Position numbers and translations under genes: made by a program
Part shown: positions 1-8,229 of the stretch, piece after piece
Layout: each line of letters begins with the position of its first letter
Numbering within the stretch: position 1 is the stretch's first letter
The notes under the pieces: model-generated
Database searches by the model: none
What the model saw: only the letters and a program-made list of their open reading frames with translations
Told to the model about the DNA's origin: nothing
NCBI RefSeq assembly: GCF_046298265.1
Contig: NZ_JBKAHK010000002.1
Span: 806,001-870,000 of the forward strand
DNA length: 64,000 bases
Direction: 5' to 3'
From: Gillisia xinjiangensis
Lineage (GTDB): Bacteria > Bacteroidota > Bacteroidia > Flavobacteriales > Flavobacteriaceae

Positions 1-58
1 AATCTTTCTGGAATTACCTGTGGTTGTTTTTACGCAATGGTTCCCTCAAGAGTTTTCT

Positions 59-901
59 CTAAATTTTAAAAGTTATTACGGGCCTGTTGGAGTGATTTAC
101 TAAATCCTCGCTTATGCTGCCATTAAAGAAATGAGCAAGACCTTTTCGTCCGTGTGTGCCAATTCCAATTAACCCGGCATCTACGCTTTTAGCAAAATTC
201 ATGATTCCTTTTTCAACAGTAACATCATTATAGATATTCAGGCTGTGATTTTCAAGTTCGGTTCCTTCAGTAAAATCCAGAAGGGCTTTTTCTGCATCTA
301 TGGAGGTCATAAAATTATTTGCGGTATTGATATAAACAACGTGAAGTTTAGCTTCGATCTTATCGGCAAAGCGTTTTGCTTTTTCAAGAGTGTGTTTGTT
401 TTTTAAATTACAATCTGTTGAAAAAACAAAGTTTTGAACATCAAATTCTGGATAATCGTTCTTGATCACCAACACCGGAATATTGGAATTTCTTACTACT
501 TTTTCGGTATTTGAACCTATAAACATTTCCTGAAAACCACTCGCTCCGTGAGATCCCATGATTATAATATCGCAATCGCAACCCTTACTTATTTCCATTA
601 TCCCTTCAAACGCCTGATGGAATTCTACCGTTTCGTGAACTTTAATGTTCTGCAAATAAGGCTTTTTCATCAATTCGGCAAAGCGTTTTTTTGCAAGTTT
701 CATAAAAAACAAGGCTTCCGGAAGGTTGTCATTGCTTCCTGCCACTGCGCTGCCGCTTACCGGTTGCACGAGCTGCATAGGGAGCTCAAGCATATGTAGT
801 AGGAAAATCTCGCCGTTATAACGTTTAGCGAATTGAGCGGCAACTTTCAGGGCGTTTTCGGCCTGGGGAGAAAAATCGGTAGGAACAAGAATTCTTTTCA
901 T
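59..901 (-). CDS. Universal stress protein, two UspA domains in tandem
   Basis: A 280-residue cytosolic protein made of two UspA-type alpha/beta domains. The first (about residues 1-150) opens MKRILVPTDFS and carries the nucleotide-binding loop GSHGASG with a following GSNTEKVV. The second (about 155-280) is more diverged but ends with GTHGRKG and GSISEDLV. Members of this family bind ATP or AMP and support survival under stress or growth arrest; the specific role here cannot be read from sequence. It is transcribed away from rimP and its start is the ATG at 901. No clear promoter element was found upstream of it on the minus strand. Length is normal for the tandem form common in Flavobacteria. 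Confidence 0.9.
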   Translation of the reverse strand: MKRILVPTDFSPQAENALKVAAQFAKRYNGEIFLLHMLELPMQLVQPVSGSAVAGSNDNLPEALFFMKLAKKRFAELMKKPYLQNIKVHETVEFHQAFEGIMEISKGCDCDIIIMGSHGASGFQEMFIGSNTEKVVRNSNIPVLVIKNDYPEFDVQNFVFSTDCNLKNKHTLEKAKRFADKIEAKLHVVYINTANNFMTSIDAEKALLDFTEGTELENHSLNIYNDVTVEKGIMNFAKSVDAGLIGIGTHGRKGLAHFFNGSISEDLVNHSNRPVITFKI

Positions 902-929
902 AATTTGTTTATTTGTGTTTAATTTTTAG

Positions 930-946
930 CCGATAACTATCGGGAG
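930..946. repeat. Palindromic intergenic repeat (CCGATAnnTATCGG), copy 1
   Basis: CCGATAACTATCGGGAG followed by TAATT lies just upstream of the universal stress gene. It has the same core and the same right flank (GTAATT) as the perfect palindrome at 55784-55799. Such short palindromes are inferred to be members of a dispersed intergenic repeat family. Confidence 0.5.
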
Positions 947-1190
947 TAATTTATTTATCCCTGACTGCTGACAGGCTTATTGATGTTTGCTAGAGGTCCT
1001 GGTGCGCTTAGTTCATAGCTGAAATTTTAGTGTCATTATTTAATAATGAATATCCCGAATGTTATGATGTCCTGCCAGGGGTAGGCCTAATTATACGTGA
1101 AATGTGTATGGGTTGTGCCACTTATTACTATAAATGCTTTAAAATGATTGTTTTATTAAAACTACAAAGAATATTTCATTTAATCTGTGG

Positions 1191-1221
1191 TTTTATTTTT
1201 TCGAAAAAAATGTTATCTTTG
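1191..1221 (+). promoter_or_regulatory. Promoter for rimP-nusA-infB
   Basis: TATCTTTG at 1214-1221 matches the Bacteroidota -7 element TAnnTTTG exactly. A T-rich segment around 1191 sits at the place of the -33 element but lacks a clean TTTG. Transcription would start near 1228, giving a leader of about 54 nucleotides before rimP. Confidence 0.65.
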
Positions 1222-1246
1222 CAGCGTTGAATCAAAAATGTACAGC

Positions 1247-1272
1247 GAGGGGACGAAATGTCCCCTCTTTTT
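1247..1272 (+). terminator. Terminator-like hairpin in the rimP leader (possible attenuator)
   Basis: GAGGGGAC (1247-1254) pairs perfectly with GTCCCCTC (1260-1267) around a GAAAT loop, and five T residues follow at once. This is the form of an intrinsic terminator, yet it lies between the promoter and the first gene of the operon. A 12-codon frame (ATG 1238, stop 1274-1276; MYSEGTKCPLFL) spans the hairpin and ends 5 bases before rimP. In other bacteria NusA is known to regulate its own operon, so read-through control here is an inference. Confidence 0.6.
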
Positions 1273-1281
1273 ATAAAAATT

Positions 1282-1743
1282 ATGTTGCAGGAGCGAGTAA
1301 AAAATTTGCTGGAGGAGGCCTTTGAAGAGAATAATTCATTATTTTTAATATCCTTGAATATTAGTGACAAAAATCACATTCTTATAGTGGTAGATGGGGA
1401 TTCGGGGGTTTCAGTCAACGATTGTATTTCGGTAAGTCGGAAAATAGAACACAATCTTGACCGCGAGGAAGAGGATTTTTCGTTGGAAGTTGCCTCGGCC
1501 GGAGTCTCAGAACCATTGAAATTACCAAGGCAATACAAGAAAAATATCGGAAGGAGGCTTGAAGTCCAAACAAATTCCAATAAATTTGAAGGCGAATTGG
1601 TCGCAGTAGATGAAGAGGGAATTAAACTTACCTGGACGGCACGAGAACCCAAGCCGGTAGGGAAAGGTAAGGTAACAGTAGATAAAGAGGCGACATTGGC
1701 ATTTCAGGAAATCGTGAAAGCTAAGGTTTTAATAACATTTTAA
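1282..1743 (+). CDS. rimP: Ribosome maturation factor RimP
   Basis: A cytosolic protein of 153 residues that assists maturation of the 30S ribosomal subunit. The N-terminal domain shows the family pattern HILIVVDGDSGVSVNDC followed by SRKIEHNLD and the LEVASAGVSEPL motif; the C-terminal SH3-like half contains GRRLEVQT and GELVAVDEEGIKLTW. The ATG at 1258 lies inside the leader hairpin and would add eight residues (MSPLFIKI) not typical of the family, so I place the start at ATG 1282 (MLQERVKNLL). It is the first gene of rimP-nusA-infB, 13 bases before nusA, an order conserved in most bacteria. Confidence 0.92.
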   Translation: MLQERVKNLLEEAFEENNSLFLISLNISDKNHILIVVDGDSGVSVNDCISVSRKIEHNLDREEEDFSLEVASAGVSEPLKLPRQYKKNIGRRLEVQTNSNKFEGELVAVDEEGIKLTWTAREPKPVGKGKVTVDKEATLAFQEIVKAKVLITF

Positions 1744-1756
1744 TAATTAAACTGAT

Positions 1757-2992
1757 ATGGAGAATATCGCATTAATAGAGTCTTTTTCAGAATTTAAAGA
1801 CGATAAATTAATAGACAGAGTTACCCTAATGGCAATTCTGGAAGATGTGTTCAGGAGTGCTTTGAAGAGGAAGTATGGGGAGGATGACAACTTTGATATC
1901 ATTGTAAACCCTGATAAGGGGGATTTAGAGATTTGGAGAAACCGTGTGGTAGTGGCCGATGGTGAAGTGGAAGATCCAAACCAGGAGATTTCGTTAACTG
2001 AAGCCAGAAAGATAGAGCCTGATTTTGAGGTAGGAGAAGACGTTTCTGAAGAAGTGAAATTAATAGACCTTGGACGTCGTTCAATTCTGGCCTTGCGTCA
2101 AAATTTGATCGCCAAGATACACGAACACGATAACACCAATATTTACAAGCACTTTAAAGATCTTGAAGGAGAGATTTATACTGCTGAGGTTCATCATATT
2201 CGTCACCGCGCAATTATTTTACTGGATGATGAAGGGAATGAAATAATTTTACCAAAAGACCGACAAATACCTTCAGATTTCTTCAGAAAAGGAGAAAACG
2301 TACGAGGGATTATTGAAAGTGTTGAGTTAAAAGGAAGCAAACCCCAAATTATTATGTCGCGAACTGCTCCCGTTTTCCTTGAAAAATTGTTTGAACAGGA
2401 AATTCCTGAGGTTTTCGACGGGCTTATCACGGTTAAAAAAGTGGTTCGTATTCCTGGAGAAAAAGCAAAAGTGGCGGTAGATTCCTATGATGACAGAATA
2501 GATCCTGTTGGAGCCTGTGTTGGGATGAAAGGATCACGTATTCACAGTATTGTTCGTGAATTAGGCAACGAGAATATCGATGTTATTAATTACACGAGCA
2601 ATGATCAACTCTTTATTACAAGAGCATTGAGTCCGGCAAAAATAACCTCCATCAAAATGGATGAAGAGAATAAGCGGGCAGAGGTGATGTTAAAACCTGA
2701 GGAGGTTTCCAAGGCAATTGGCCGTGGAGGACACAATATCAGACTGGCAAGTCAGCTTACCGGTTATGAGATTGATGTGTTTAGAGATGGAGGAGAGGAA
2801 GATGTTGAATTAAGAGAATTTTCAGATGTAATAGAAGACTGGGTAATCGCCGAGTTTGCGAAAATTGGACTGGATACCGCGAAAAGTATTTTGGAACAGG
2901 ATGTAGATGATTTGGTTCGCAGAACCGATCTTGAAGAGGAAACCATCCGCGAAGTGATCAATGTATTAAAAGAAGAATTTGAAGAACAATAA
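1757..2992 (+). CDS. nusA: Transcription termination/antitermination factor NusA
   Basis: A 411-residue RNA polymerase-binding factor that modulates pausing, termination and antitermination. Order of parts: N-terminal polymerase-binding domain (about 1-125; LMAILEDVFRSAL), S1 domain (about 135-200), then two KH domains (about 235-345) with VGACVGMKGSRI and AIGRGGHNIRLA as the RNA-binding GxxG loops. A short C-terminal segment (TAKSILEQDVDDLVRRTDL) resembles a helical repeat, but the long acidic repeats of E. coli NusA are absent, as is usual in Bacteroidota. It lies between rimP and infB. Confidence 0.95.
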   Translation: MENIALIESFSEFKDDKLIDRVTLMAILEDVFRSALKRKYGEDDNFDIIVNPDKGDLEIWRNRVVVADGEVEDPNQEISLTEARKIEPDFEVGEDVSEEVKLIDLGRRSILALRQNLIAKIHEHDNTNIYKHFKDLEGEIYTAEVHHIRHRAIILLDDEGNEIILPKDRQIPSDFFRKGENVRGIIESVELKGSKPQIIMSRTAPVFLEKLFEQEIPEVFDGLITVKKVVRIPGEKAKVAVDSYDDRIDPVGACVGMKGSRIHSIVRELGNENIDVINYTSNDQLFITRALSPAKITSIKMDEENKRAEVMLKPEEVSKAIGRGGHNIRLASQLTGYEIDVFRDGGEEDVELREFSDVIEDWVIAEFAKIGLDTAKSILEQDVDDLVRRTDLEEETIREVINVLKEEFEEQ

Positions 2993-3049
2993 GCCGTTCT
3001 TTTTATATAAGCATACAATAATAATAAGAGGTTAATTTATAGGCAATTT

Positions 3050-5917
3050 ATGGCTGAAGCAAAAACAATGCGATTAAACAAGGTACTACGTGAATTCAAT
3101 ATTTCGCTAGATCGTGCTGTGGAATTTTTAAATTCCAAAGGTCACGAAATAGAAGCGCGTCCTACCACAAAAATTTCTGAAGAGGTTTACCAGGTACTTT
3201 TCAATCAGTTTCAAACAGATAAAAGTAAGAAGGTGGCATCCAAGGAAGTTGGCGAGGAGAAGCGCAAGGAGAAGGAGGAACTTCGTTTAGCTCGTGAAAA
3301 GGAGCAGGAGGAGAAGCGGAAGGAAGAGCAGAAGCAGCAAGATATCATAAGTGCCAGAACCAAGCTTGAAGGCCCAAAACAGGTGGGTAAAATCGACCTG
3401 GATAAAAAGTCTGAAAAAGCGGAAGAAAAACCTAAAGAAGCTGAAGTTGAAGAGAAGCCTGTAAAGGCTGTTTCAGAACCCGCACCAAAAGAAAAGGAAA
3501 AAGAAGCTGAAAAGCCGAAGGTAGTTGAAGCTGAAAAACCGGAAGAGAAGGTTGTTTCAGAAGAGAAGGTTGTTTCAAAAGAAACTTCAGCCAAGGAAAA
3601 AGAAGTTCCTACTGAAGAAGTTCCTACTGAAGAAGTTATAGCTAAGAAAGAGGATATTCAGCCTAAAAAGGAGGAGCATAAAATAGGTTCCAAAAAAGAA
3701 GATGCAGCAGCAAAACCAGCTGAAGAAGATCCTGAAAAGACTCCTGAATCGGAAACTTTAAAAACGAATTATACCAAGCTTAACGGCCCCAATTTTACCG
3801 GGGAGAAAATCGATCTTTCCCAGTTTAAAAAACCGGTTAAAAAGAAAGACGAGAAGAAAGCTGCAGATGACAAGAATAAGGCTAAAAAACGTCGTCGCAG
3901 AATAACCAAAGATGTTAAGGGGACTCCAGCGCCAGGAGCCGCAGCTGCAAGAGGGCCGAATAAACCGGCAGGTAAAAGACCGGCCAGGCCAGCTATTGCA
4001 AGGGAAGAACCAAGCGAAGAAGAAGTACAAAAACAAGTTAGGGAGACCCTTGAAAAATTACAGGGAAAATCTTCAAAAGGAAAAGGAGCTAAATTTAGAA
4101 GGGACAAAAGAGATACCCACCGTCAACGTTCGGCAGATGATCTTGCTCAGGCAGAAATAGAAAGTAAAATTTTAAAAGTAACCGAATACGTAACTGCAAA
4201 TGAGGTGGCTACTATGATGGATGTTCCGGTTACCAAAATTATTTCAGCTTGTATGTCACTTGGAATGATGGTAACGATGAACCAGCGTCTTGATGCCGAA
4301 ACGCTTTCTATTGTAGCAAACGAATTTGATTACGAAGTAGAATTTGTTTCAGCAGATATTGAAGAGGTTTCAGAAACAGATAAAGATAATGAGGAAGATT
4401 TAAAACCACGCGCTCCAATTGTGACCGTGATGGGACACGTAGATCACGGGAAAACATCCTTATTGGATCATATACGTGAAGAGAATGTAATAGCCGGTGA
4501 AAGCGGTGGTATTACACAGCATATTGGTGCTTACGGGGTGGAGTTGGAGAATGGTGAGAAAATAGCCTTTCTGGATACTCCCGGTCACGAGGCCTTTACC
4601 GCCATGCGTGCAAGGGGTGCCCAGGTAACCGATATTGCAATTATTGTAATAGCAGCAGATGATGATGTGATGCCGCAAACAAAAGAGGCCATCTCTCACG
4701 CTCAGGCTGCAGGTGTCCCAATAATTTTTGCGATTAATAAGGTCGATTTGCCTCATTCAAATCCGGAAAAAATTAAAGAAAAACTGGCAGCGATGAACCT
4801 GCTTGTAGAGGACTGGGGAGGTAAGATCCAGTCACACGATATTTCAGCTAAAACTGGTTTGGGAGTTAAGGAATTACTTGAAAAAGTGTTACTTGAAGCC
4901 GAGATCCTTGAGCTTAAAGCGAACCCAAATAAACCAGGTAAAGGAACCGTAGTGGAGGCTTTTATGGATAAAGGTAGAGGATATGTTTCCACTATACTTG
5001 TTCAGGAAGGTTCACTAAGAATTGGGGATTATGTTCTGGCCGGTAAGCACAGCGGTAAAATCAAGGCGATGCAGGATGAACGGGGTAAAGATGTAGAAGT
5101 AGCAGGGCCAGCCACACCCGTTTCAATTTTGGGATTGGATGGAGCTCCGCAGGCTGGAGATAAGTTCAGGGTAATGCTGGATGAGCGGGAAGCAAAAGAT
5201 CTTGCTGCAAGAAGAACCCAGTTACAAAGAGAACAATCGGTACGAACTCAACGTCATATTACACTTGATGAAATAGGTAGGCGTATTGCGCTTGGAGATT
5301 TCAAAGAGATCAATATAATTCTTAAAGGGGATGTAGATGGGTCTGTAGAAGCATTGACGGACAGTTTCCAAAAACTCTCCACTGAAGAAATTCAGGTGAA
5401 TATTATACACAAAGGAGTTGGTCCAATTACTGAAAGTGATGTATTGTTAGCTTCGGCTTCCGATGCGGTGATTATTGGATTTAATGTGCGTCCTGCCGGA
5501 AATGCCAGAATGTTGGCAGATAAGGAAGAGATCGATATTAGAATGTATTCTATTATCTATGATGCTATCAATGATCTTAAAGATGCTATGGAGGGAATGT
5601 TGTCTCCTGTGATGAAAGAAGAGATTACCGGTACTGCTGAAATTAGGGAAACCTTCAAAATTTCCAAGATTGGAACTATTGCAGGATGTATGGTAACTTC
5701 AGGAAAAATCATCAAAAATAACGGAATCAGATTGATACGGGATGGAGTAGTAGTTTATACCGGAGACCTTTCTTCGCTGAAACGCTTTAAAGATGATGTG
5801 AAAGAAGTTTCTAAAGGATATGACTGTGGTATGCAAATCAAGAATTACAACGATATTAGAGAAGGTGATGTTGTTGAAGGATACCAGGAAGTAGCTGTTA
5901 AGAAAAAAATGAAATAA
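3050..5917 (+). CDS. infB: Translation initiation factor IF-2
   Basis: A 955-residue GTPase that places initiator tRNA on the 30S subunit and promotes subunit joining. An N-terminal IF2_N helix (MRLNKVLREFNI) is followed by a long low-complexity Lys/Glu/Pro-rich linker (about 65-345) that is expected to be flexible. A second IF2_N-like unit is at about 375-430. The GTPase domain starts near 455 with GHVDHGKTSLLD (G1), DTPGHEAF (G3) and NKVD (G4). Domains II, III and IV follow to the C-terminus. The linker includes a near-exact repeat, KEVPTEEVPTEEV. Length is typical for Flavobacteria. The operon ends at a strong terminator 24 bases downstream. Confidence 0.96.
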   Translation: MAEAKTMRLNKVLREFNISLDRAVEFLNSKGHEIEARPTTKISEEVYQVLFNQFQTDKSKKVASKEVGEEKRKEKEELRLAREKEQEEKRKEEQKQQDIISARTKLEGPKQVGKIDLDKKSEKAEEKPKEAEVEEKPVKAVSEPAPKEKEKEAEKPKVVEAEKPEEKVVSEEKVVSKETSAKEKEVPTEEVPTEEVIAKKEDIQPKKEEHKIGSKKEDAAAKPAEEDPEKTPESETLKTNYTKLNGPNFTGEKIDLSQFKKPVKKKDEKKAADDKNKAKKRRRRITKDVKGTPAPGAAAARGPNKPAGKRPARPAIAREEPSEEEVQKQVRETLEKLQGKSSKGKGAKFRRDKRDTHRQRSADDLAQAEIESKILKVTEYVTANEVATMMDVPVTKIISACMSLGMMVTMNQRLDAETLSIVANEFDYEVEFVSADIEEVSETDKDNEEDLKPRAPIVTVMGHVDHGKTSLLDHIREENVIAGESGGITQHIGAYGVELENGEKIAFLDTPGHEAFTAMRARGAQVTDIAIIVIAADDDVMPQTKEAISHAQAAGVPIIFAINKVDLPHSNPEKIKEKLAAMNLLVEDWGGKIQSHDISAKTGLGVKELLEKVLLEAEILELKANPNKPGKGTVVEAFMDKGRGYVSTILVQEGSLRIGDYVLAGKHSGKIKAMQDERGKDVEVAGPATPVSILGLDGAPQAGDKFRVMLDEREAKDLAARRTQLQREQSVRTQRHITLDEIGRRIALGDFKEINIILKGDVDGSVEALTDSFQKLSTEEIQVNIIHKGVGPITESDVLLASASDAVIIGFNVRPAGNARMLADKEEIDIRMYSIIYDAINDLKDAMEGMLSPVMKEEITGTAEIRETFKISKIGTIAGCMVTSGKIIKNNGIRLIRDGVVVYTGDLSSLKRFKDDVKEVSKGYDCGMQIKNYNDIREGDVVEGYQEVAVKKKMK

Positions 5918-5940
5918 CCCTTAACAGGTAAATTATATTA

Positions 5941-5972
5941 AAAGCTGTGCAGATATTTCTGCACAGCTTTTT
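5941..5972 (+). terminator. Intrinsic terminator after infB
   Basis: AAAGCTGTGCAG (5941-5952) and CTGCACAGCTTT (5959-5970) form a perfect 12-bp stem with a 6-base loop, followed by T residues. It ends the rimP-nusA-infB unit. Confidence 0.9.
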
Positions 5973-6153
5973 GTTTTTAAAGAGGTTTATGGCCTTTAGC
6001 CTATTTTGTTTGCCAGCTGGCTCAGCAAATTCGTTTGATGATATAAAGCTGTCAGAGTGTTTTATAGTGACATTTACTGCTGAATATGGTCCTTATAGAG
6101 AATGGAATCCGGTAATTAAAACGCGAGGCATTCAATAAAAGATTTGGCATAAA

Positions 6154-6190
6154 AAAAACTCCGATAGGAACATTTCTCAACGGAGTTTTT
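6154..6190 (-). terminator. Intrinsic terminator after the SPOR gene, possibly bidirectional
   Basis: AAAAACTCCG (6154-6163) pairs with CGGAGTTTTT (6181-6190) across a 17-base loop. It lies 21 bases past the stop codon of the minus-strand SPOR gene, and the A run becomes the U run on that strand. It could also stop leftover transcription from infB. Confidence 0.7.
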
Positions 6191-6210
6191 TATTATTAGG
6201 TTTATTTTGT

Positions 6211-6603
6211 TTATCCCCTTTGAGGTTTTGGGATAAATGCAGAAGGGAAATCGGGTTTTATTTTTAATAATGCTCTGTCTGCTTCCAGTCTGTTTCTGAA
6301 ATTTCCAACCCAAACTTTATAGTTTGGGGTTTCGTAAATAACGGAAGAAGGCAGGGAATTATATTTTGCCCTAAATTCCTTGATCACATTACTCGCAGCG
6401 TTGTTATCTCCGTAATATAGCTGGATTGTATAGCGTTCTCCCAGCTTCCCGTCTTTTGTCATCTCCGATTTTAGTTCCAGTAATTTTGGAATAAGCTCAT
6501 TTTGCTGAATATTGATTTGCCCGGTTTGTGCACTCATGGTGAAACAAATTCCAAGCATAAACATGCCAATGAAAAAACAGTCTTGTATTTTTAATATTCT
6601 CAT
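6211..6603 (-). CDS. Small exported SPOR-domain protein
   Basis: A 130-residue protein with an N-terminal signal peptide (IGMFMLGICFTMSAQ, cleavage about residue 26). The C-terminal part (about 58-128) reads as a SPOR fold: GERYTIQLYYGD, then VKEFRAKY-like helix, YKVWVGNFRNRLEAD and a final strand with FIPK. SPOR domains bind peptidoglycan strands lacking stem peptides and often locate proteins to the division site. No other domain is present, so the partner and exact role are unknown. It is a single-gene unit transcribed against its neighbours. Confidence 0.75.
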   Translation of the reverse strand: MRILKIQDCFFIGMFMLGICFTMSAQTGQINIQQNELIPKLLELKSEMTKDGKLGERYTIQLYYGDNNAASNVIKEFRAKYNSLPSSVIYETPNYKVWVGNFRNRLEADRALLKIKPDFPSAFIPKPQRG

Positions 6604-6703
6604 TATAAAAAGGTTTGGTGTAAAAGTATATATTAATAACTTAAACGGGGGTTAAATTTTTATTTAGAACTGTTATAAATTGCAAGTTAACACTTCTATA
6701 AGA

Positions 6704-6734
6704 TTTCTAAAATCGACTTTAAGTATTACTTTTG
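6704..6734 (+). promoter_or_regulatory. Promoter for the actABCDEF-coxBA operon
   Basis: TACTTTTG (6727-6734) matches TAnnTTTG, with TTTC at 6704-6707 as a near-match -33 element, 19 bases upstream. The leader to actA is about 90 nucleotides. Confidence 0.6.
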
Positions 6735-6828
6735 TCCGTGAATTTTAGGGTTCGATTGCTTATATTCATTGATTATAATAATTATGAAAAATCGTGCCAA
6801 ACAATAAGACGTTAATTCAACTTACAAT

Positions 6829-8175
6829 ATGAAAAAGGTGAAATTCCGCCATTCAACCACACGCCTGCTGATTTTATCAGCAATATTTCTGTTTTCATTT
6901 TCCGATTTTGCTTTTTCTCAGGAAGGCGATGTGGCTCCAGCTGAAGCGCAGGCACAGGAAGAGGCAGCAACTGCTCCGGAATCAGATTTAGGAGATCCTG
7001 TTAACGGGAAATCATTGTTCAACACACTTTGTGCAGCCTGTCATAAGCCTTATTCAAAAGGTATAGGTCCTGCTTTGCACGGGGTAACAGATAAATATAG
7101 CCGTGAATGGTTAAATTCCTGGATTCGTAATTCATCAGCGATGATAGCTTCCGGAGATGCACAGGCTATAGCTATTTACGAAGAGTATAACAAAACTCCA
7201 ATGCCTGCATTCCCTGCATTAACCGATGTAGAAATCGGGGATATGCTTGCCTATGTTGAGACGCCTAAACCGGAACCTGTAGCTGCTGCAGGTCCTGCTG
7301 CTGCCGGCGAAACAGGTGCCGGGGTTGGCGGTGTTTCAAATAATATTATTCTGGTTATCCTGGCATTTGTACTTCTAATGCTCTTATTAATTCTTTTTCT
7401 TGTAAATAAAACCCTAAGAAAATTTGCTGTGGCAAGTGGGGTTGAGTTACCTGCTAAGAAAGAGCGTGGTACGCCAATTTGGAAAGCATTTGTTCAAAAC
7501 CAATTTTTAGTATTGGTTACTTCTGTCATTGTTTTATTGGCAGCCGGATATTTTGTGTATGGATTTTTTATGCAGGTAGGTATAGATCAGGGTTATCAGC
7601 CTATTCAGCCTATTCACTATTCTCATAAAATTCATGCAGGTGATAACCAGATAGATTGTAAATTTTGCCATTCTTCCGCAAGGGTTTCCAAACATTCGGG
7701 GATACCTTCTTTAAATGTATGTATGAATTGCCACATATCCATTGGAGAGGTAGCTGCTGAAACAGCTACTGAGGAATATTCAAAAGAATTTTATGATAAT
7801 GAGATCACTAAATTATACGATGCGGTAGGTTGGGATCCAGAATCTCAATCCTATACCGGTGAAACCAAGCCAGTGAAATGGGTGAGAATTCATAATTTAC
7901 CGGATTTCGCATATTTTAATCATTCCCAGCATGTTTCTGTAGGCCAAATCGACTGTCAAACCTGTCATGGACCTATCCAGGAGATGGAAATCGTTTATCA
8001 GGATGCTCCGTTAACAATGGGTTGGTGTATTAATTGTCACCGCGAAACCAATGTGAAAATGGAAGGAAATGAATACTATGAGAAAATTCACGAAGAATTA
8101 TCCAATAAGTATGGGGTTGAAGAGTTAACCGCCGCGCAGTTAGGTGGATTGGAATGCGCAAAATGTCACTACTAG
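6829..8175 (+). CDS. actA: ActA: multihaem cytochrome c subunit of alternative complex III
   Basis: A 448-residue periplasmic, membrane-anchored electron-transfer subunit of the quinol:cytochrome c oxidoreductase ACIII. Signal peptide at 1-30 (ends FAFSQ). A mono-haem cytochrome c domain follows (CAACH 68-72, probable Met ligand in TPMPAF near 125), then two hydrophobic helices (172-193 and 226-248). A multihaem domain carries CKFCH 277-281, CMNCH 298-302, CQTCH 376-380, CINCH 400-404 and CAKCH 443-447. Six CxxCH motifs are therefore visible, one more than the pentahaem ActA of Rhodothermus. It is the first gene of the operon. Confidence 0.93.
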   Translation: MKKVKFRHSTTRLLILSAIFLFSFSDFAFSQEGDVAPAEAQAQEEAATAPESDLGDPVNGKSLFNTLCAACHKPYSKGIGPALHGVTDKYSREWLNSWIRNSSAMIASGDAQAIAIYEEYNKTPMPAFPALTDVEIGDMLAYVETPKPEPVAAAGPAAAGETGAGVGGVSNNIILVILAFVLLMLLLILFLVNKTLRKFAVASGVELPAKKERGTPIWKAFVQNQFLVLVTSVIVLLAAGYFVYGFFMQVGIDQGYQPIQPIHYSHKIHAGDNQIDCKFCHSSARVSKHSGIPSLNVCMNCHISIGEVAAETATEEYSKEFYDNEITKLYDAVGWDPESQSYTGETKPVKWVRIHNLPDFAYFNHSQHVSVGQIDCQTCHGPIQEMEIVYQDAPLTMGWCINCHRETNVKMEGNEYYEKIHEELSNKYGVEELTAAQLGGLECAKCHY

Positions 8176-8229
8176 TAGTATCCCTGATAAATCGGGTATT
8201 TAATTAAGAAGTTAATAATATTTATACAT

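Larger units (their letters stand above)
902..1281. other. 380-base intergenic region between usp and rimP
   Basis: The region between the divergent genes holds the palindromic repeat at 930-946, the rimP promoter near 1191-1221, and the leader hairpin and short reading frame at 1238-1276. The stretch 950-1185 shows nothing I can support. A 66-codon frame at 1030-1230 runs through the promoter and has no protein-like character. Confidence 0.6.

Noticed and set aside
1..58. Left edge of the window
   Set aside because: Too short to judge; no open frame or terminator can be supported there.
1030..1230. 66-codon frame before rimP
   Set aside because: It runs through the rimP promoter and has no recognisable protein features.
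1258..1281. Upstream ATG start for rimP
   Set aside because: The ATG lies within the leader hairpin and adds eight residues not typical of RimP; ATG 1282 fits better.
5947..6138. 63-codon frame after infB
   Set aside because: It begins inside the infB terminator stem and resembles no protein; it is probably chance.
8182..8196. CCCTGATAAATCGGG as a third copy of the palindromic repeat
   Set aside because: The core has an extra T and lacks TATC; the likeness is too weak to include.
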